Assembly: GCA_024195585.1 (NCBI GenBank)
Contig: SWBL01000220.1
Coordinates: 23,271 to 87,270, forward strand
Direction of reading: 5' to 3'
DNA from: Aureobasidium sp. EXF-3400
Taxonomy: Eukaryota; Ascomycota; Dothideomycetes; Dothideales; Saccotheciaceae
DNA: 64,000 nucleotides
This document shows, piece after piece, positions 46,223 to 58,200 of the stretch (position 1 is the stretch's first letter; each line of letters opens with the position of its first letter). Below the pieces are notes generated by a model. That model saw nothing but the letters and a program-made list of their open reading frames with translations, made no database searches and was not told the DNA's origin. Both the position numbers and the translations under genes were made by a program.

Positions 46223-46412
46223 ATTTTGATGTAAATTTTTGTTATGTCCAATGCTTGATTTTGATCTAAACTATGCTTTATGCTAGAGGGAGGGAGTGGA
46301 AGAAGAGAAGAAAAAAGTACGCCATCGCTGTGCAGAGTGGCAGAAGAGAATAGATGATGTTATGAAGGTCAAAGAAAGCCAGCTTCTCAGACCCCTGGTC
46401 CGCCTCGTCCCG

Positions 46413-48519
46413 TTACTTTTCAGTGTGATCCTCTTTGGTGGGACTGGGTGTGGGTGTGAGGTCAAAGGCGAAATCCTCACGAGTCGGACTGACGCATTCG
46501 CTCAGCCTTCTCTCGAACCATTCGTTGTTTGCCATCGACGAGTTGCGTGTAGACATGCGACTTTGGCGGTCTGCTCTTTCCAGCGCCAGTCTTTCTGCCG
46601 CTTGGTCCGCTGCTCGGGTTGCCCGATCTGAAGTTCCTGAGAATGTCTTTTTGTGCATGTGAACCATGGGCTTGTTGCTGCCAGGAATAGAAGCAAATCT
46701 TGGTGCTCCATTAGGGCGAGTCGCCTGTTTCGAGTTTTGGTCTGCTTGTCCGACAGCTTCCTCTTCGTCTCTCTCGAGTGATGGTAGACGTTTTGGTGCG
46801 GGTGTGGCCCATTTTCTTCTCCGGCCGTAGAGTGACCAGAATTTGAAGCTGCCGAGGAAGGTGCCATCGGCTCCTGGTACGTGTTGCCATGGCTTTTCTC
46901 TCCATCCGAACACGACGCAGTCCACCGTACCGGCGATCGTCAAACAGAATGTCGAGAGCAATGCAAGAATGGGGATAGGGTGTGCGGCGTATTTGTCGCT
47001 GTAGTTGAAAGAATGATAAACAAAAGGAATGGTCCAGACCATGAGGTAGGTTACAGGGTAGATGAAGAGAAGGCGCATTTGTCTCTGAATCGCACGTCGT
47101 CGTTTCTTGAGCGGTGTGTCGGCCGAAGCTATGTCTTGCTTGTCGCCGCTCATCATTTGTTGTCCCTCGTCGATCGTTCCGAGGTTGACTGGAGCTGCAG
47201 AAGTCATGTCGGCCGAGATTCTCCAGGATTGAATGGTGGAGATGGACTGTCTTTGCTGCTTCAACTCCGGTGGTACTTGTAAGAGCTCGTTTTGAGTGGT
47301 TCCATCAGCAGGATTGGCAACGTGACTGCTTCGTCTCGAGTGGCCTGTAGAGTGCAACTTGAGTCCTTCAGCTGAAGAGTTGAGCGATGTTGGCCAGGTG
47401 GACTGACTGCCCCGGCTGGAGCTACTGGTGGGAGCCTGGCCAGCCGAGGCGTTGCTGTCCATAAGACCAGACAGGTCTTGCAATTCACCAGCGTTAGCAC
47501 CTCTCGTTTTCGGCATCTGCAGTTGTTGCAGGCCCTCTCCTGGCATGGTCCCCATACTCTGTCCGTAGCCGTTTGTCTCGGTACTGGTGTCATTGTTGTC
47601 CTCGCGAGCGAATATCTTGAAGCCTTGGCCGACGTGTAGGTAGATGCTGACGGCTACGAACATGATAAAAAACCAGATGAGGTATCGAGGAATCCACTGC
47701 AGTGCAAGTCTGTACCAGTAGGGGCGAATCGGCAAGGTGCAGAAGGGGCCTTGTGCGATGTAGCCCTCACGACCTCTGATGAAGGCCAGGACAGCGCACA
47801 GAAAAGGGAATGTAAACCATCCTGCCATCACGGTATGTCTGAAGCGATACAGGCCATCGTGGCCAAATATCTTGCTACCGGTACTGAAAATCTGAAGATA
47901 CATATGTAATGACATGACGAAGATTGCATAATCTGTTTACAGAGTCAGCACAATGTTCTGCGAGAGCGGCTGTATAACGAGACTTACCGCAAGCCATGGT
48001 TGACGCCTGTAGCAAAAAGCCAAATCCTTGACAAAACGACCCTTTTGTGTCGATGGAGCCGCGACGTAAGGATACTGCTGAGAAACTGATGTACCATAGT
48101 GACTTGAAGAAATCGGCCAGAACAAGGTATAGAATTAGACTGAGTGTTGGTTAGCGAACATGCATTGGTATATCGAAAGAGACCATTGCATACTTTCTTC
48201 TGAAGTTTCTCCTCATCATAAAGAACCAATAAATGGTGATTAATGTACCGATCACACTGAAACTAGACGAGATACAAGCAACGATCCGAATTGCTCGACT
48301 CCATTCTGGAGATATAATCGAAGAGGGGTTCAAGAGGTGACCGCCGAGACCCATGGTGGTTGTGCGTCGCTCCGGACTGGTGAACAGCAGTCCACCACGC
48401 GGGGCATGGAAGAAGTGTTGTATAAGAGGTGAGGCAAGAAGAAGGAGTTCGTGCCCGTTCGAAGAGAACGATTGTCTGAGCCGATTGAAGTCATCTCCAA
48501 CGGCCGTTGCCAAGTCCAT
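46413..48519 (-). CDS. GPR1: GPR1/Git3-type G-protein-coupled receptor
   Basis: Seven-helix plasma-membrane receptor of the class that senses carbon sources and activates cAMP-PKA signalling in fungi. Three exons (48519-48194, 48139-47988, 47932-46413) give 665 aa. Helices 1-5 lie in the first 265 residues (for example IRIVACISSSFSVIGTLI, LILYLVLADFFKSLWYI and RYLIWFFIMFVAVSIYLHV). A third cytosolic loop of about 170 residues, Ser/Gln-rich, separates them from helices 6 and 7 (RLLFIYPVTYLMVWTIPF and ILALLSTFCLTIAGTVDCV), which is the hallmark of Gpr1/Git3 receptors. The tail of about 150 residues is hydrophilic with possible phosphorylation sites. A ligand cannot be inferred. The gene is convergent with DcpS. 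Confidence 0.88.
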
Positions 48520-49274
48520 TTTCTATTTCTCAGATGGTTCTGCCGATCAAGACTGTTTTGACAAAACCGTGAGTTGCTGCCGTCGAATTCTCCCGCTACA
48601 GTCGCAACGGCATCCAACGTTCAATAATATAATGGCCCAAAAAGTACATCTAGACGATCCGAATCCAGTTCTAGATACGCTTACTGACGGATCTATCCTG
48701 ACTCGAATCAATCTACTCGTAAGGATGTAAGACGTTGATGACACGAGAGAGTAAGAAGGAATTCAAGACGAACTAAGCAATGTGACGATTGTGCTAGGAA
48801 AACGGGCCCCGGTCGCGTCTTGTAGTAATCAACATCAATATGACCATATAGTTGCACACAAGATCCCGTTTGCAGACTGCACACAAAGCCAGAAAAGGGG
48901 CAGGGAGGACGATAGAGAAAGAGAAAGAAGATTTGCTGAAAGCAACCTTAAGGAAGCTAGAAACCCCGTCTCAAACCCATACTCCCGGGTGTTCCAGACG
49001 GCGTATCGGCATTTGTTCTGCTGTTCCGTCTATCCGGCCTTCGCTGCATGCCTGGTGCTGGATTGCGCAGAGGAATGTGTCCATGTCATTGTTGGATTAG
49101 GGCTTCCTGAGCGAACCGTTTGTGCCGGGCGCATCACTAGCTTACATATCTCACAGGTGATGGATTACGGGAGAAAGGGGCCTAGATCCACAAACACGTG
49201 GTGGCCGTTATGGTGAGCAAAGTCAAGACCATGAGGCGCTTACTGCTCTTGTATCCGGCATTCCCGATGGTGCT
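48520..49274. other. Intergenic region between receptor and UCH gene
   Basis: 755 bp containing the receptor promoter and the UCH 3' end. A plus-strand open frame of 144 codons (48782-49216) has no recognisable protein character beyond a short charged stretch, and I do not call it. No RNA gene seen. Confidence 0.45.
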
Positions 49275-50125
49275 TCAGTCCAGCGACTGCGAGAGGGCGA
49301 CAAGACTGAAACGCAAGTCACCACCTCCAGCTTCGGACTCGCGTTGGAGGAAACTACGGACGCCCATATCAAGAGCCTTGTCGCTCAAGACGTCTTCGTC
49401 GGCGGACAAGACACCTCTGTCCAGCGGGCCTTTGCGACGGCCGTCCATCTCCCACAGGTGATTGTTGGCTGACTTGACAAAGCAGACGTAGTGCAGGTCG
49501 ATATCATCATCTGCCGAGGGAGCGGTGGTGTCACCGCCAGTGGCAGCAGCATGGTGGGCGTGTTCGAGAGCCTGCGACTCGTACAGCAGGTCGGCGCGTT
49601 GGGCGGGCTTGAGGTTGATTGCGTCTTGGAGGAGGTTTGCTAGGGCCGAGTCGGGGGTGACAAAGTCGCGAGCTGGGCCATTGCTCGCAGCGTGGAGTAC
49701 GCCGATGAGACCGCAAGCGTTGCTGATGGTCTGTTTGTACCAGACAACTTGTTCGTCGGGGCCGCAGCCCTCGTACTCTGGCTTGTCTTGATCCTCGCTG
49801 CGGCGGAAGGTCTCGTACGTGTCGCTGATGGGAAAGACTAGGAGTAGAGCACATGCCGGGCGGGGCACAAAGGCAAGCAGTTCGGGTTCGTCAATACTGA
49901 AGACGTCGTGGAAGGCAAGCTGTGACGAGAGACCGAGATTGTGGAGCAACGAGCTCATGACTTCGGGGTTGTTCTCTGCTGAGCGTCAGCTACTATGTCT
50001 TCTAGACGGTCGTTGTAGACAAGTCGAGCATCTCTCTCACCTAGCGGTACGAACGACTTGGTTGCCGCCGGCGTAGGGCCTCCCTCGGTATGAGGATCCG
50101 CCTTGACTTGCTGAGTTGATGCCAT
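49275..50125 (-). CDS. YUH1: Ubiquitin C-terminal hydrolase (UCHL3/Yuh1 family)
   Basis: Cysteine protease (family C12) that removes small adducts from the C-terminus of ubiquitin or Nedd8/Rub1. Two exons (50125-50041 and 49975-49275) give 261 aa. The core reads FVPLENNPEVMSSLLHNLGL across the intron, then ACALLLVFPIS. The active site is Gln110 and Cys116 (YKQTISNACGLIGVLHA), His190 (DLHYVCFV) and Asp206 (LWEMDGRRKGPLDRG). About 25 residues precede the core, slightly longer than usual. The intron is 65 nt. All catalytic residues are in place. Confidence 0.93.
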
Positions 50126-50582
50126 GCTGAGCTCTACTTGACGATCTTGTTGACCAGAGTTCGAGTGGTAGCCTATGTCGAGGGGATGGAGAGTGACACG
50201 CTTCACGATGGAGCTCTTGACAGCATTTCATCACATGATTGTCGCCATCAGGGTTGCCAACCGCCGCTGTACGCCCCGGCCCGTCTTCCGTCTCGGCACC
50301 TCACCATGAGACCTGTCGAGATACAGCCGCATAAGGTAATTTAGGTATGACACTTTTGACAAACATGCGTCGAAACTCGACCGTCCATCAAGATGATAAG
50401 TACATTATACCGAGACACTTGCTGTTCACATGCAAGATATCCCTTCTCAGCGCCAGCGCTTTTGCCTAACTACCTAGTCTTTGAACATCTACAAGAATCT
50501 TAATACTGTCAAGGAGTATAGACATCATGCCCCGACAAACGCCCTGTGATGCTACGCTAACCATGCCAAAATTCTCCCTTTA
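50126..50582. other. Intergenic region UCH promoter and SEC1 3' end
   Basis: 457 bp between two minus-strand genes. AT-rich near the SEC1 stop. Nothing besides expected untranslated and promoter sequence is recognised. Confidence 0.5.
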
Positions 50583-52915
50583 TTAGCCTCTCTTGCTCGA
50601 GAAAAAGTGGCGCTTCTTCTTTTCCGGGTCCTTTTGCAACTTTGAAGCACTCTGTCCTGTCGCTGCTGATCCTGCGTCGTTTGGTTGCTTCGAATCAAGC
50701 TTCATGCTGCCCATAGCCTGCGTGGGCGGTTGAGCCGGAGCGACAGGTTTCGGCGGGGCCTGTACCGCTCGTGGTGCTGGTGGTGGTTCATCCCGTTCGA
50801 ACAAATGGGCAGGAGCCTGCTTGGGTGGCTGTTCTGCCGGTATGCCTAGCTTTCGTTTGTCTGTACTGAGATCTCCCACTTGGCGTAAGAAGAAGGCCGG
50901 TGTGAGCATATGGCTGGTCAATAAAAACACCTCCTTGTTGCTTTGCCGCGTCATGTCGTAACAAACCCGGCTCTCGGAATATGTTGCACCTCCTGCCATG
51001 AACACAATCACTCTTTGCCGAGGTTCTGTAGTCGACGACTTCGCTTTCGCCCAAGTCGGCTTGGCCGAGCGCAGGGAAGTCGGTGCAGGGCCGACATCGT
51101 TTTCGCCCATATCGATCGGTGGCTTGATGTAGGGGAATACGGTAGCGTCGACACTGTTGGTCACATGGTTGTCCAAAAGCCGTTGAAGACCTGTTTCGAA
51201 GCGACTCAAAGCATACTCTTCTTGTACCAGGGTTGGCGGCGGCTTCTGGGGAAACAGAGGGACTGGTAGTGGACGCGAGTCTTTGAGGTTCCTCGATGTG
51301 CGGACTCCGAGAAGATCAAGGTTGTGCAGCATTTCGGCGTGTTGAGGAGGCAATTGAGCATGGAGCAAGAGCTTGACAAGATCTGCAGGAAGTAGGCCAT
51401 CCTTGTAGACGAGATAAAGTGCAATCAACCGAAGCCTGTCGGGCATCACGATCGCATCATCATCCAGAGTGCGCACAACTTGATCTGTTACATGCTTCGG
51501 CTTTCTATAATCTTCGTCAAGGCCAGTGGCCAAAATCTAGCACGCGGGTCAGGAAAGGGTAATTTCGTCAGAGTATGATATACACACCTGCTCGACCGAG
51601 GCCATATCTGGAAGCTTATGACGCTGGAATAGATCCATACATTCCTGGGCCATACCAAGATGTAACGAATATGCTCCCTTCATCTCCTCGAACTGTGGAA
51701 GACCAGCCAGCATGTCCTTGATAGTGTTAAGACCATTCATGCCGCTCGGGTCACTTTCTTTTGTAAAATGTGGATTCTCGTCAATGAATTTTTGGAAGTC
51801 TCCCATGAGTTTCTCGATAGTGTCTTTCATGTGGAGATGACGATTTTCAACCCAAATGCGATCCTTTTCCGAAATCTCGTAGTCTTTTTCCTCCTGCTTG
51901 GGAGTTCCTTGGTTGACAATCGTCTTGTAGGTGATTTTGTCTCCTTCGCGAATCGGCAGCAGGTCATGAGCCATGGCTTGGTAGGTGAATTCGTGGAGCA
52001 AGGGAGCAAAAACGTCCATGGATCTATCGGTGATGTATAAAGTTGCGCGAGGACGATTACTCGGCGGAGGGAAGTCCTTGTGGAAATTGGCGTATAAGTT
52101 GAGCTCCTCCTGGACAAAGCGGGCAAGGTGAGAGCAGAGTACACTGGCCTCGTGGGTGGGAGTACGCGGGCGGTAATACCTGATGTCGGGAAATTCGCCC
52201 AAAGCCACACAGACTCCGACGATCTTTTGAGCGAGGCCTTCCATATGCTGACGAATAAGATTGTTGCATGCTGGATGGAACAGAATAGGGAAACTCCATG
52301 GGTCCCGGAAGGTAACAAGGTGTGATTCGCGAGGGAAGAAGTCGATGTTGAGAACACGGAATATGGTGATTTGTTCGCGGGCGACGGAGGACTTGTCGAG
52401 GCGTTCTTTCATTTGCGGAGGTAGTAAGGAGGTCCATATAAGATTGGTCTTCCTATATCGTCGGCGGTCGAGGTCGGCCATGACACAGTCGACAATGTGA
52501 GTCTGGGGAGTGATCAGGTAGATGGCGTCGACATCGGGATTCTTGGGGCGACGATCCTCGATCTTCTCAATGTCTAGGGATCATGTCTGTCAGGGCACAA
52601 GTCATGGGCGTGGAGTAGGGATCGGGAGTCAGGGGCAGGCATACTGGTGATGCTCTCATTCAGGATGTCGTCGGGGTGCAGTACATTGTCGAGCAGCTTC
52701 TTGCTGGTGTCGTCGAGGACCAGGACTTTCCACTGTAGAGAAGAGGTTAGTGGGAGGGCGCGGGGGGAATGTTGAAGGTTGCGAGAGCGTACTTGGCCTT
52801 GGGTGGTGGAGCGTATCACATTTAGGATGACTAGAACAGAGAGTCAGGGCTGGGATGGCCATGTGGGAGACTCGGACCTACTGTCGCGCTGGGCGTCTAT
52901 GATAGAGACGCCCAT
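50583..52915 (-). CDS. SEC1: Sec1/Munc18 exocytosis protein
   Basis: SM-family protein that binds plasma-membrane SNARE complexes during exocytic vesicle fusion. Five exons (52915-52882, 52830-52793, 52732-52645, 52573-51588, 51536-50583) give 699 aa. The N-terminus MGVSIIDAQRDIILNVIRST, reconstructed over two introns, followed by QWKVLVLDDTSKKLLDNVL and ESITNIEKIEDRRPKNPDVD, marks Sec1 rather than Sly1, Vps45 or Vps33. Further segments are AIYLITPQTHIVDCVMADL, RATLYITDRSMDVFAPLLHE and VIVFMAGGATYSESR. The C-terminus has a Pro-rich region and ends with a basic RHFFSSKRG. The first three exons are very short (34, 38 and 88 nt). It is divergent from SUV3 over 252 bp. Confidence 0.95.
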
Positions 52916-53167
52916 GCTGGAGGGATTGAGTGTCTCAGGGAATGGTCGAGCGTGTACCTGTGAATGGAGACGGACTTGATGCGGGAGGCTCTCATGCGGG
53001 AGACTGTCATGCGGAGATTCGATGCTGCCTCCGAGGTGCCAAGCGGCTCTCGACCGCGAGCGTCATGCTGTGCCTTCCGGCGTTTATCTTTTTTTGTACC
53101 ATCGACATCTTGCACCTGCCCTAATTCCGCCGTCTTTTTTGTCGCAATAAAGTGCCAGCGCGAGGTG
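52916..53167. promoter_or_regulatory. Compact bidirectional promoter SEC1 / SUV3
   Basis: 252 bp separate the two start codons, one of the shortest divergent gaps in the window. A TTTTTTTG tract at 53089-53096 may be a nucleosome-depleting element. No specific factor site is claimed. Confidence 0.4.
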
Positions 53168-55840
53168 ATGCTTGCATTGACTCGCCAATCAGGCAGACCG
53201 CTTTTCTGTCCATTCACCTCGACCTCGTTGCGTCTTCGCCATCCGATTCTCCGTCACGCCTTCTCCTCCACCCGCCACGCTCCCAGAGAATTCACAATCA
53301 CCCGCCACGATCCTAAGGACTCGTCCTCTCACAGGAGAAACTCTGGTGGCCCTAATCCCAAGCGCCCTCTCATACGCAAACATGCCGACGCGAAGAAACT
53401 AAAGTTCATGGACGTGCTGAGAGAGCACCTCGACATCCTCAAGCTCGAACTGCACTCCACTCCCATAGGCCAGAAACTCGAAAGCGAAGCCAAATTCAAC
53501 GAAACATGGTCTGCCTTCACCGAGTCTGTCCTGTCTCGCAACGACCCCTCCTCCCGCAACCCTATTGTTCTTGCCAGGAGAACCGAACATCAAGCCTTGC
53601 GTGATTCCTGGTTCGAGAGAGGCGTCAACGGCCTGCAGGATCGCATCAAATATGCCTTCTACAACCTCGTCACTTCCGCCCGCTTTACTGCCTCCGATAT
53701 CCGCAACCAAAAGGCCCTTGCCGATCTTCGCTATCCCTCTGAGTGGTACCCCGCCACTCGCACCCTCCACCGAACCATCCACCTCCATGTTGGCCCCACC
53801 AACTCTGGCAAGACATACCATGCTCTGCAGCGTCTGGAACAGGCTGAAACCGGTGTTTATGCTGGCCCTCTACGTCTGCTTGCTCATGAAGTCTTCACAA
53901 GACTCAACGCAAAGGGCAAGCAGTGCATGTTGGTCACCGGTGAAGAGAAGCGTGCTCCCGACGATGCTCTGGCTGCCGACTTAACCAGCTGCACTGTAGA
54001 GATGATGCCTCTTAACAAGGACGTCGATGTTGCCGTTATAGACGAAATTCAGATGATAGGTAGCCCCGATCGGGGCTGGGCCTGGACCCAGGCTGTACTG
54101 GGCGTCAAGGCTCGCGAAGTCCACTTGTGTGGTGAGGCCCGAACCGTTCCCTTGATACGTGAATTGTGTGCCTCGGTCGGCGAGAAGCTTATCGTCCACG
54201 AGTACGAGCGTTTGAGTCCTCTGCAGATGGCAGACAAAAGTTTGCAGGGCAATCTCAAAAAGTTGCGAAAGGGCGATTGTATCGTCAGCTTCAGCGTCAT
54301 GGGAATTCACGCGCTACGGAAGCAGATCGAACAGTCTACAGGAAGAAAGGTAGCTACCGTATACGGCAGTCTGCCACCCGAGACCAGAGCCCAACAAGCG
54401 CGTCTCTTCAACGACCCCGACAACGATTACGACTTCCTCGTTGCCAGTGATGCTATCGGTATGGGTCTCAATCTAAGCATCAAGCGCGTCATCTTCGAAA
54501 CGTCGTCCAAATTCGATGGTTTCCGCCAAAGGACTCTAGTCACACCCGACATAAAACAAATTGCCGGACGCGCGGGTCGTTTCAAGAGTGCTTATCAGGC
54601 GAACAAGGCCTCTGAGGAAGCGGCTGCTCAAGCCCTTTCAGAGGCAAAGGCAGAGTCGGAGCCTGAAAACGAGACCATCACTGAAATACCTGCTCCTGCT
54701 CCGATGCCCGTCGAGGAAGATTCACAGAACGTTGAGTCATCGTTGCAGACGCCTGCCACCAAGGAAGAGCCCGCGAAAGCTGAGGATTCGACATTGGGCC
54801 TTGTGACCACACTGGAGGACTTTGATTTTCCTGTCGTCGCGAAAGCGATGAAGGAGGAGCCTGAGCCAATTCGCACCGCAGGTATCTTCCCTCCCGCAAC
54901 CGTCGTCGAAAGTTTCGCTTCGTACTTCCCTCCTAGCACGCCATTTTCGTATATTCTCATGCGACTACATGAGCTTTCTCAGATGCATTCGAGGTTCCAT
55001 CTTTGTGGCCTGAGAGACCAGCTCTGGATCGCTGATCTGATCGAACCTATCCAGGGATTGACGGTTACGGATCGAAACATTCTGTGCGCTTGTCCGGCAT
55101 CGAAGTCTGACAGAGACCTGATCGTCAGACTCATGCCAGCTCTGGCACGCTGTATAGAGCAGCAGGGTGGCGGTGCTCTCTGTGATATTGAAGAGATGCC
55201 TCTTGAGGTTTTGGAACTGGAAATGTCACCCAGCCGAGATTATCTCCGCAAACTTGAGCAATTGCACAAAGCCATCGTTGCATACTTGTGGCTAAGTTAC
55301 AGATTTGCAGGAATCTTCTCGACGCGTCCGTTGGCTTTCCACGTCAAGGGACTTGTAGAAGAGAAGATTGAACACGTTCTTCACCAGTTCTCTTTCACGG
55401 AGAGCCAGAGAAGAAAGGTCAAAGCCGCTCGAGAGAAATCTTTGTTGAAAGATGCTCAAAGAGAGTCGATGCTGGCTGATGACGAAGACAATTACGAGGT
55501 AGTCGCAGATCTTGAGCAACAAACTAGTAACCCTGCAGGGGGCGATCGATTTGCAGGAGAGGTTGACATCGAGATCATGGACGCTGCCGAGTGGACGGCA
55601 AGCGACGAGTCTTCTACAGGCCAGGTACAAAATGCGGACTTGGAGCTGACAGCTGATCTGCCTCCCCGAACCGCAGACCGTGACGAAGTGCAAACAATAC
55701 AAAACTCAGCAGAAGCCGTGGAGGACCAGCATGACCAGAAGGTTGGTTCGACTGTCTCGGAATCGGATGAGGTCAACCTTGCTCACGACCAGGCGATGAC
55801 AGGCTCGGAGGTCGAGAAAACACAAAAGCGCGAAGAATAG
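53168..55840 (+). CDS. SUV3: Mitochondrial RNA helicase SUV3
   Basis: ATP-dependent helicase of the mitochondrial RNA degradosome. 890 aa in one exon. The start chosen is the ATG of MLALTRQSGRPLFCPF, which begins a basic, Ser/Arg-rich presequence as expected for mitochondrial import; the frame is open farther upstream, but that part is in the promoter shared with SEC1. Motif I is HVGPTNSGKT (209-216), motif II DEIQ (292-295), then CGEARTVPLIRELC, GSLPPETRAQQARLFND, FLVASDAIGMGLNL and QIAGRAGRF. The C-terminal SUV3 domain is seen near YLWLSYRFAGIFSTRPLAF. An acidic Glu/Ala/Pro insert of about 80 residues splits the helicase from the C-terminal part, and a long acidic tail ends the protein. Confidence 0.95.
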   Translation: MLALTRQSGRPLFCPFTSTSLRLRHPILRHAFSSTRHAPREFTITRHDPKDSSSHRRNSGGPNPKRPLIRKHADAKKLKFMDVLREHLDILKLELHSTPIGQKLESEAKFNETWSAFTESVLSRNDPSSRNPIVLARRTEHQALRDSWFERGVNGLQDRIKYAFYNLVTSARFTASDIRNQKALADLRYPSEWYPATRTLHRTIHLHVGPTNSGKTYHALQRLEQAETGVYAGPLRLLAHEVFTRLNAKGKQCMLVTGEEKRAPDDALAADLTSCTVEMMPLNKDVDVAVIDEIQMIGSPDRGWAWTQAVLGVKAREVHLCGEARTVPLIRELCASVGEKLIVHEYERLSPLQMADKSLQGNLKKLRKGDCIVSFSVMGIHALRKQIEQSTGRKVATVYGSLPPETRAQQARLFNDPDNDYDFLVASDAIGMGLNLSIKRVIFETSSKFDGFRQRTLVTPDIKQIAGRAGRFKSAYQANKASEEAAAQALSEAKAESEPENETITEIPAPAPMPVEEDSQNVESSLQTPATKEEPAKAEDSTLGLVTTLEDFDFPVVAKAMKEEPEPIRTAGIFPPATVVESFASYFPPSTPFSYILMRLHELSQMHSRFHLCGLRDQLWIADLIEPIQGLTVTDRNILCACPASKSDRDLIVRLMPALARCIEQQGGGALCDIEEMPLEVLELEMSPSRDYLRKLEQLHKAIVAYLWLSYRFAGIFSTRPLAFHVKGLVEEKIEHVLHQFSFTESQRRKVKAAREKSLLKDAQRESMLADDEDNYEVVADLEQQTSNPAGGDRFAGEVDIEIMDAAEWTASDESSTGQVQNADLELTADLPPRTADRDEVQTIQNSAEAVEDQHDQKVGSTVSESDEVNLAHDQAMTGSEVEKTQKREE

Positions 55841-56197
55841 GTGTGTTTGGACATATAGACCACATGTATTATAGTAATGAATTACGTCCCATGCATCACG
55901 AAAATTCGGAGTATGTTTCATGGTGGAAGATGCGGTGTCGTGAGCGCCATGTCAAGCGCAGGTGACCCTGGTTGCCGAGCCACAACGTTTTGGCGATGCG
56001 ATGCTCCCCGATCAAGGCGTGGGCCTCATGGTATAGTCAATACCAAGTACTCTACGTACGACTCGGTCTTTCTATCACCGACCCGAAGACACTCTAGAAT
56101 GAGCATTTGATCTGGATTTGGACTGGTGCCTGCAAAACTCAACAGTTCACTACGCGCCTCCGTCACCCTCCTCATTGGGACGCGACTTGTCGACGTG
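55841..56197. other. Intergenic region SUV3 to GH125 gene
   Basis: 357 bp between plus-strand genes. Holds the SUV3 3' end and the promoter of the next gene. No further feature is recognised. Confidence 0.5.
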
Positions 56198-57928
56198 ATG
56201 TTATCATCTTTTGCTCTTCTGGCGCTTGCGAGCATTGACCTCGCTGCGGGACAGAATGCGCATGCAAAGGATCCTCAGAGACCTCTCAAGAGTGCTCAGG
56301 AGAGAGCTAGGATACTCGCTGCATGTCCAGCATACGAGCACTATGCAAGATTCGCTCAGTACGTTCGACATGGCCTTTTCCATACTCTTGCTTATGCTCT
56401 GACAGTCCGCCTTTCTCCGATGGCCCCATGTCACTTCCTTTCCAGCGCCCGGCTGCCCTCTGTCGAACATTCGAATCGGACTTGGTGGAACAGATCATTG
56501 ACGACATGAATGAGAAGATGACAGACAAGGACCTGGCTAGGATATTTGAGAATGCCTTCCCCAACACATTGGATACTACCGTCCGGTGGCACGTGGACGG
56601 CACGGAAAAGTCATCCTACAGGAGCAGTGACGGTGCCTGGGAGGGACCTCAGAGCTTCATTGTGACTGGAGATATCAACGCAGAGTGGCTCCGAGACTCG
56701 ACCAATCAACTGGCCCAATACCAAAAGCTGGCCAAGAAGGACAAGGCTATAGAAATGCTGATATTGGGCGCTATCAACACTCAAGCCGAGTATGTCATCG
56801 AGTCTCCATACTGCAATGCCTTCCAACCACCCCCACCGAGTCGCCTGGCTCCCTCCAACAACGGCCAGGAAGATGTTGTCCACCCAGCCTACGAGCCTGC
56901 CAATGTCTTTGAATGCAAATATGAGCTAGATTCGGTCGCGCATTTCCTCTCCTTGTCCAACCAGTTCTACAACCATACAGGGTCCACTGCTTTCCTGACT
57001 TCGAGATGGTACGCCGCTTTGGACACTCTGCTTGCATTGCTTGATGAGCAGGCCAAGCCTACCTTCGATCCCAAGACTGGCGCCTTCCAGCATAACGAAT
57101 ACACTTTCAGGCGTCGTACGGACGCAGGCACAGAAACCCTCAGCTTGTCTGGCAATGGCAATCCCTTGAACAACGGAACTGGCCTCATCCGCAGTGCCTT
57201 CCGACCAAGCGACGACGCCACCATCCTCGGCTTCTTTATACCAGCTAATGCTATGATGGCTGTTGAGCTGAAGCGAGCGTCAGCTATGCTGGCCAAAGCT
57301 GGTAAAGTCAAGCTCGCCGCAGATTTGAAAACACGTGGAGCAGTGATTGAGGAAGGCGTCTGGGAGCATGGTGTCGTGTCGCATAAGAAATACGGCTCGG
57401 TCTTTGCCTTCGAAGTCGATGGTTACGGTTCCTCCATCATAATGGACGACGCCAATCTGCCCTCATTACTCGCTCTTCCACTTCTAGGCTTTGTGTCAAG
57501 GGACGACAAGACGTATCAAAACACCCGTCGGATGATACTGGAAAAGAATGGCAATCCATACTATCTCTCGGGTAGAGCGTTTAAAGGAATCGGTGGCCCT
57601 CATATAGGACTACAGAATGCTTGGCCTATGAGTCTGCTAGTACAAGCAATGACTTCGGATGATGATGAAGAGATCGGAGACGCTCTTGCTGCCGTCAAAC
57701 GCGTCAGTCATCTCGGTCTGATACATGAAAGCATACACGTCGAGCGCGGGAGAGACTATACTCGTAAGTGCCTTCGCTCCCACCTATTTGCGAAACTCAT
57801 TGACCCTTCTTTTAGGCAGCTGGTTTGCATGGGCGAATTCGGTCTTTGCTCAAACCATCCTTGATGTGGCGGAGAGAAAGCCACACATCCTATTTGGTTC
57901 AGGGGAGAAATCTTATATCGTCGAATAG
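56198..57928 (+). CDS. Secreted GH125 exo-alpha-1,6-mannosidase
   Basis: Metal-independent alpha-mannosidase family (formerly DUF1237) that trims alpha-1,6-linked mannose. Three exons (56198-56358, 56406-57763, 57816-57928) give 543 aa. A signal peptide is clear at the start (MLSSFALLALASIDLAAG). The family core is recognised from PFQRPAALCRTFESDLVEQI, GDINAEWLRDSTNQLAQYQ, YELDSVAHFLSLSNQFY, RSAFRPSDDATILGFFIPAN, DDANLPSLLALPLLGFVSRDD and GGPHIGLQNAWPMSLLVQA. The end SWFAWANSVFAQTILDVAERKP crosses the last intron. Both introns are fixed by conserved codons. Length is normal. Several NxS/T sequons fit a secreted or vacuolar enzyme. Confidence 0.9.
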
Positions 57929-58200
57929 ATAGCATTATGATTCATGAAATGTTCAATGACAATATTGTGGTTGGTCTTGAGTGATTTTTGTGCTCCAACG
58001 TTGGAGGCTGGGGTCTGAAGCCGATGCCCGCTCTTCCGAGATGGATGAGTACCTGCTTGATGATACACCTCACGCAAACAGAATCACGTATTTTGTGAGC
58101 ACAACCATATTGTTACCACAGATTATGATTACGAATTATCACACATCCGCTCGTACAACAACTCACAATCGCCAACGGAACGCTCGCTACCGCACACACA

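Noticed and set aside
48782..49216. 144-codon plus-strand frame between the receptor and UCH genes
   Set aside because: No family, no clean promoter or splice context, and it overlaps the expected UCH 3' untranslated region.
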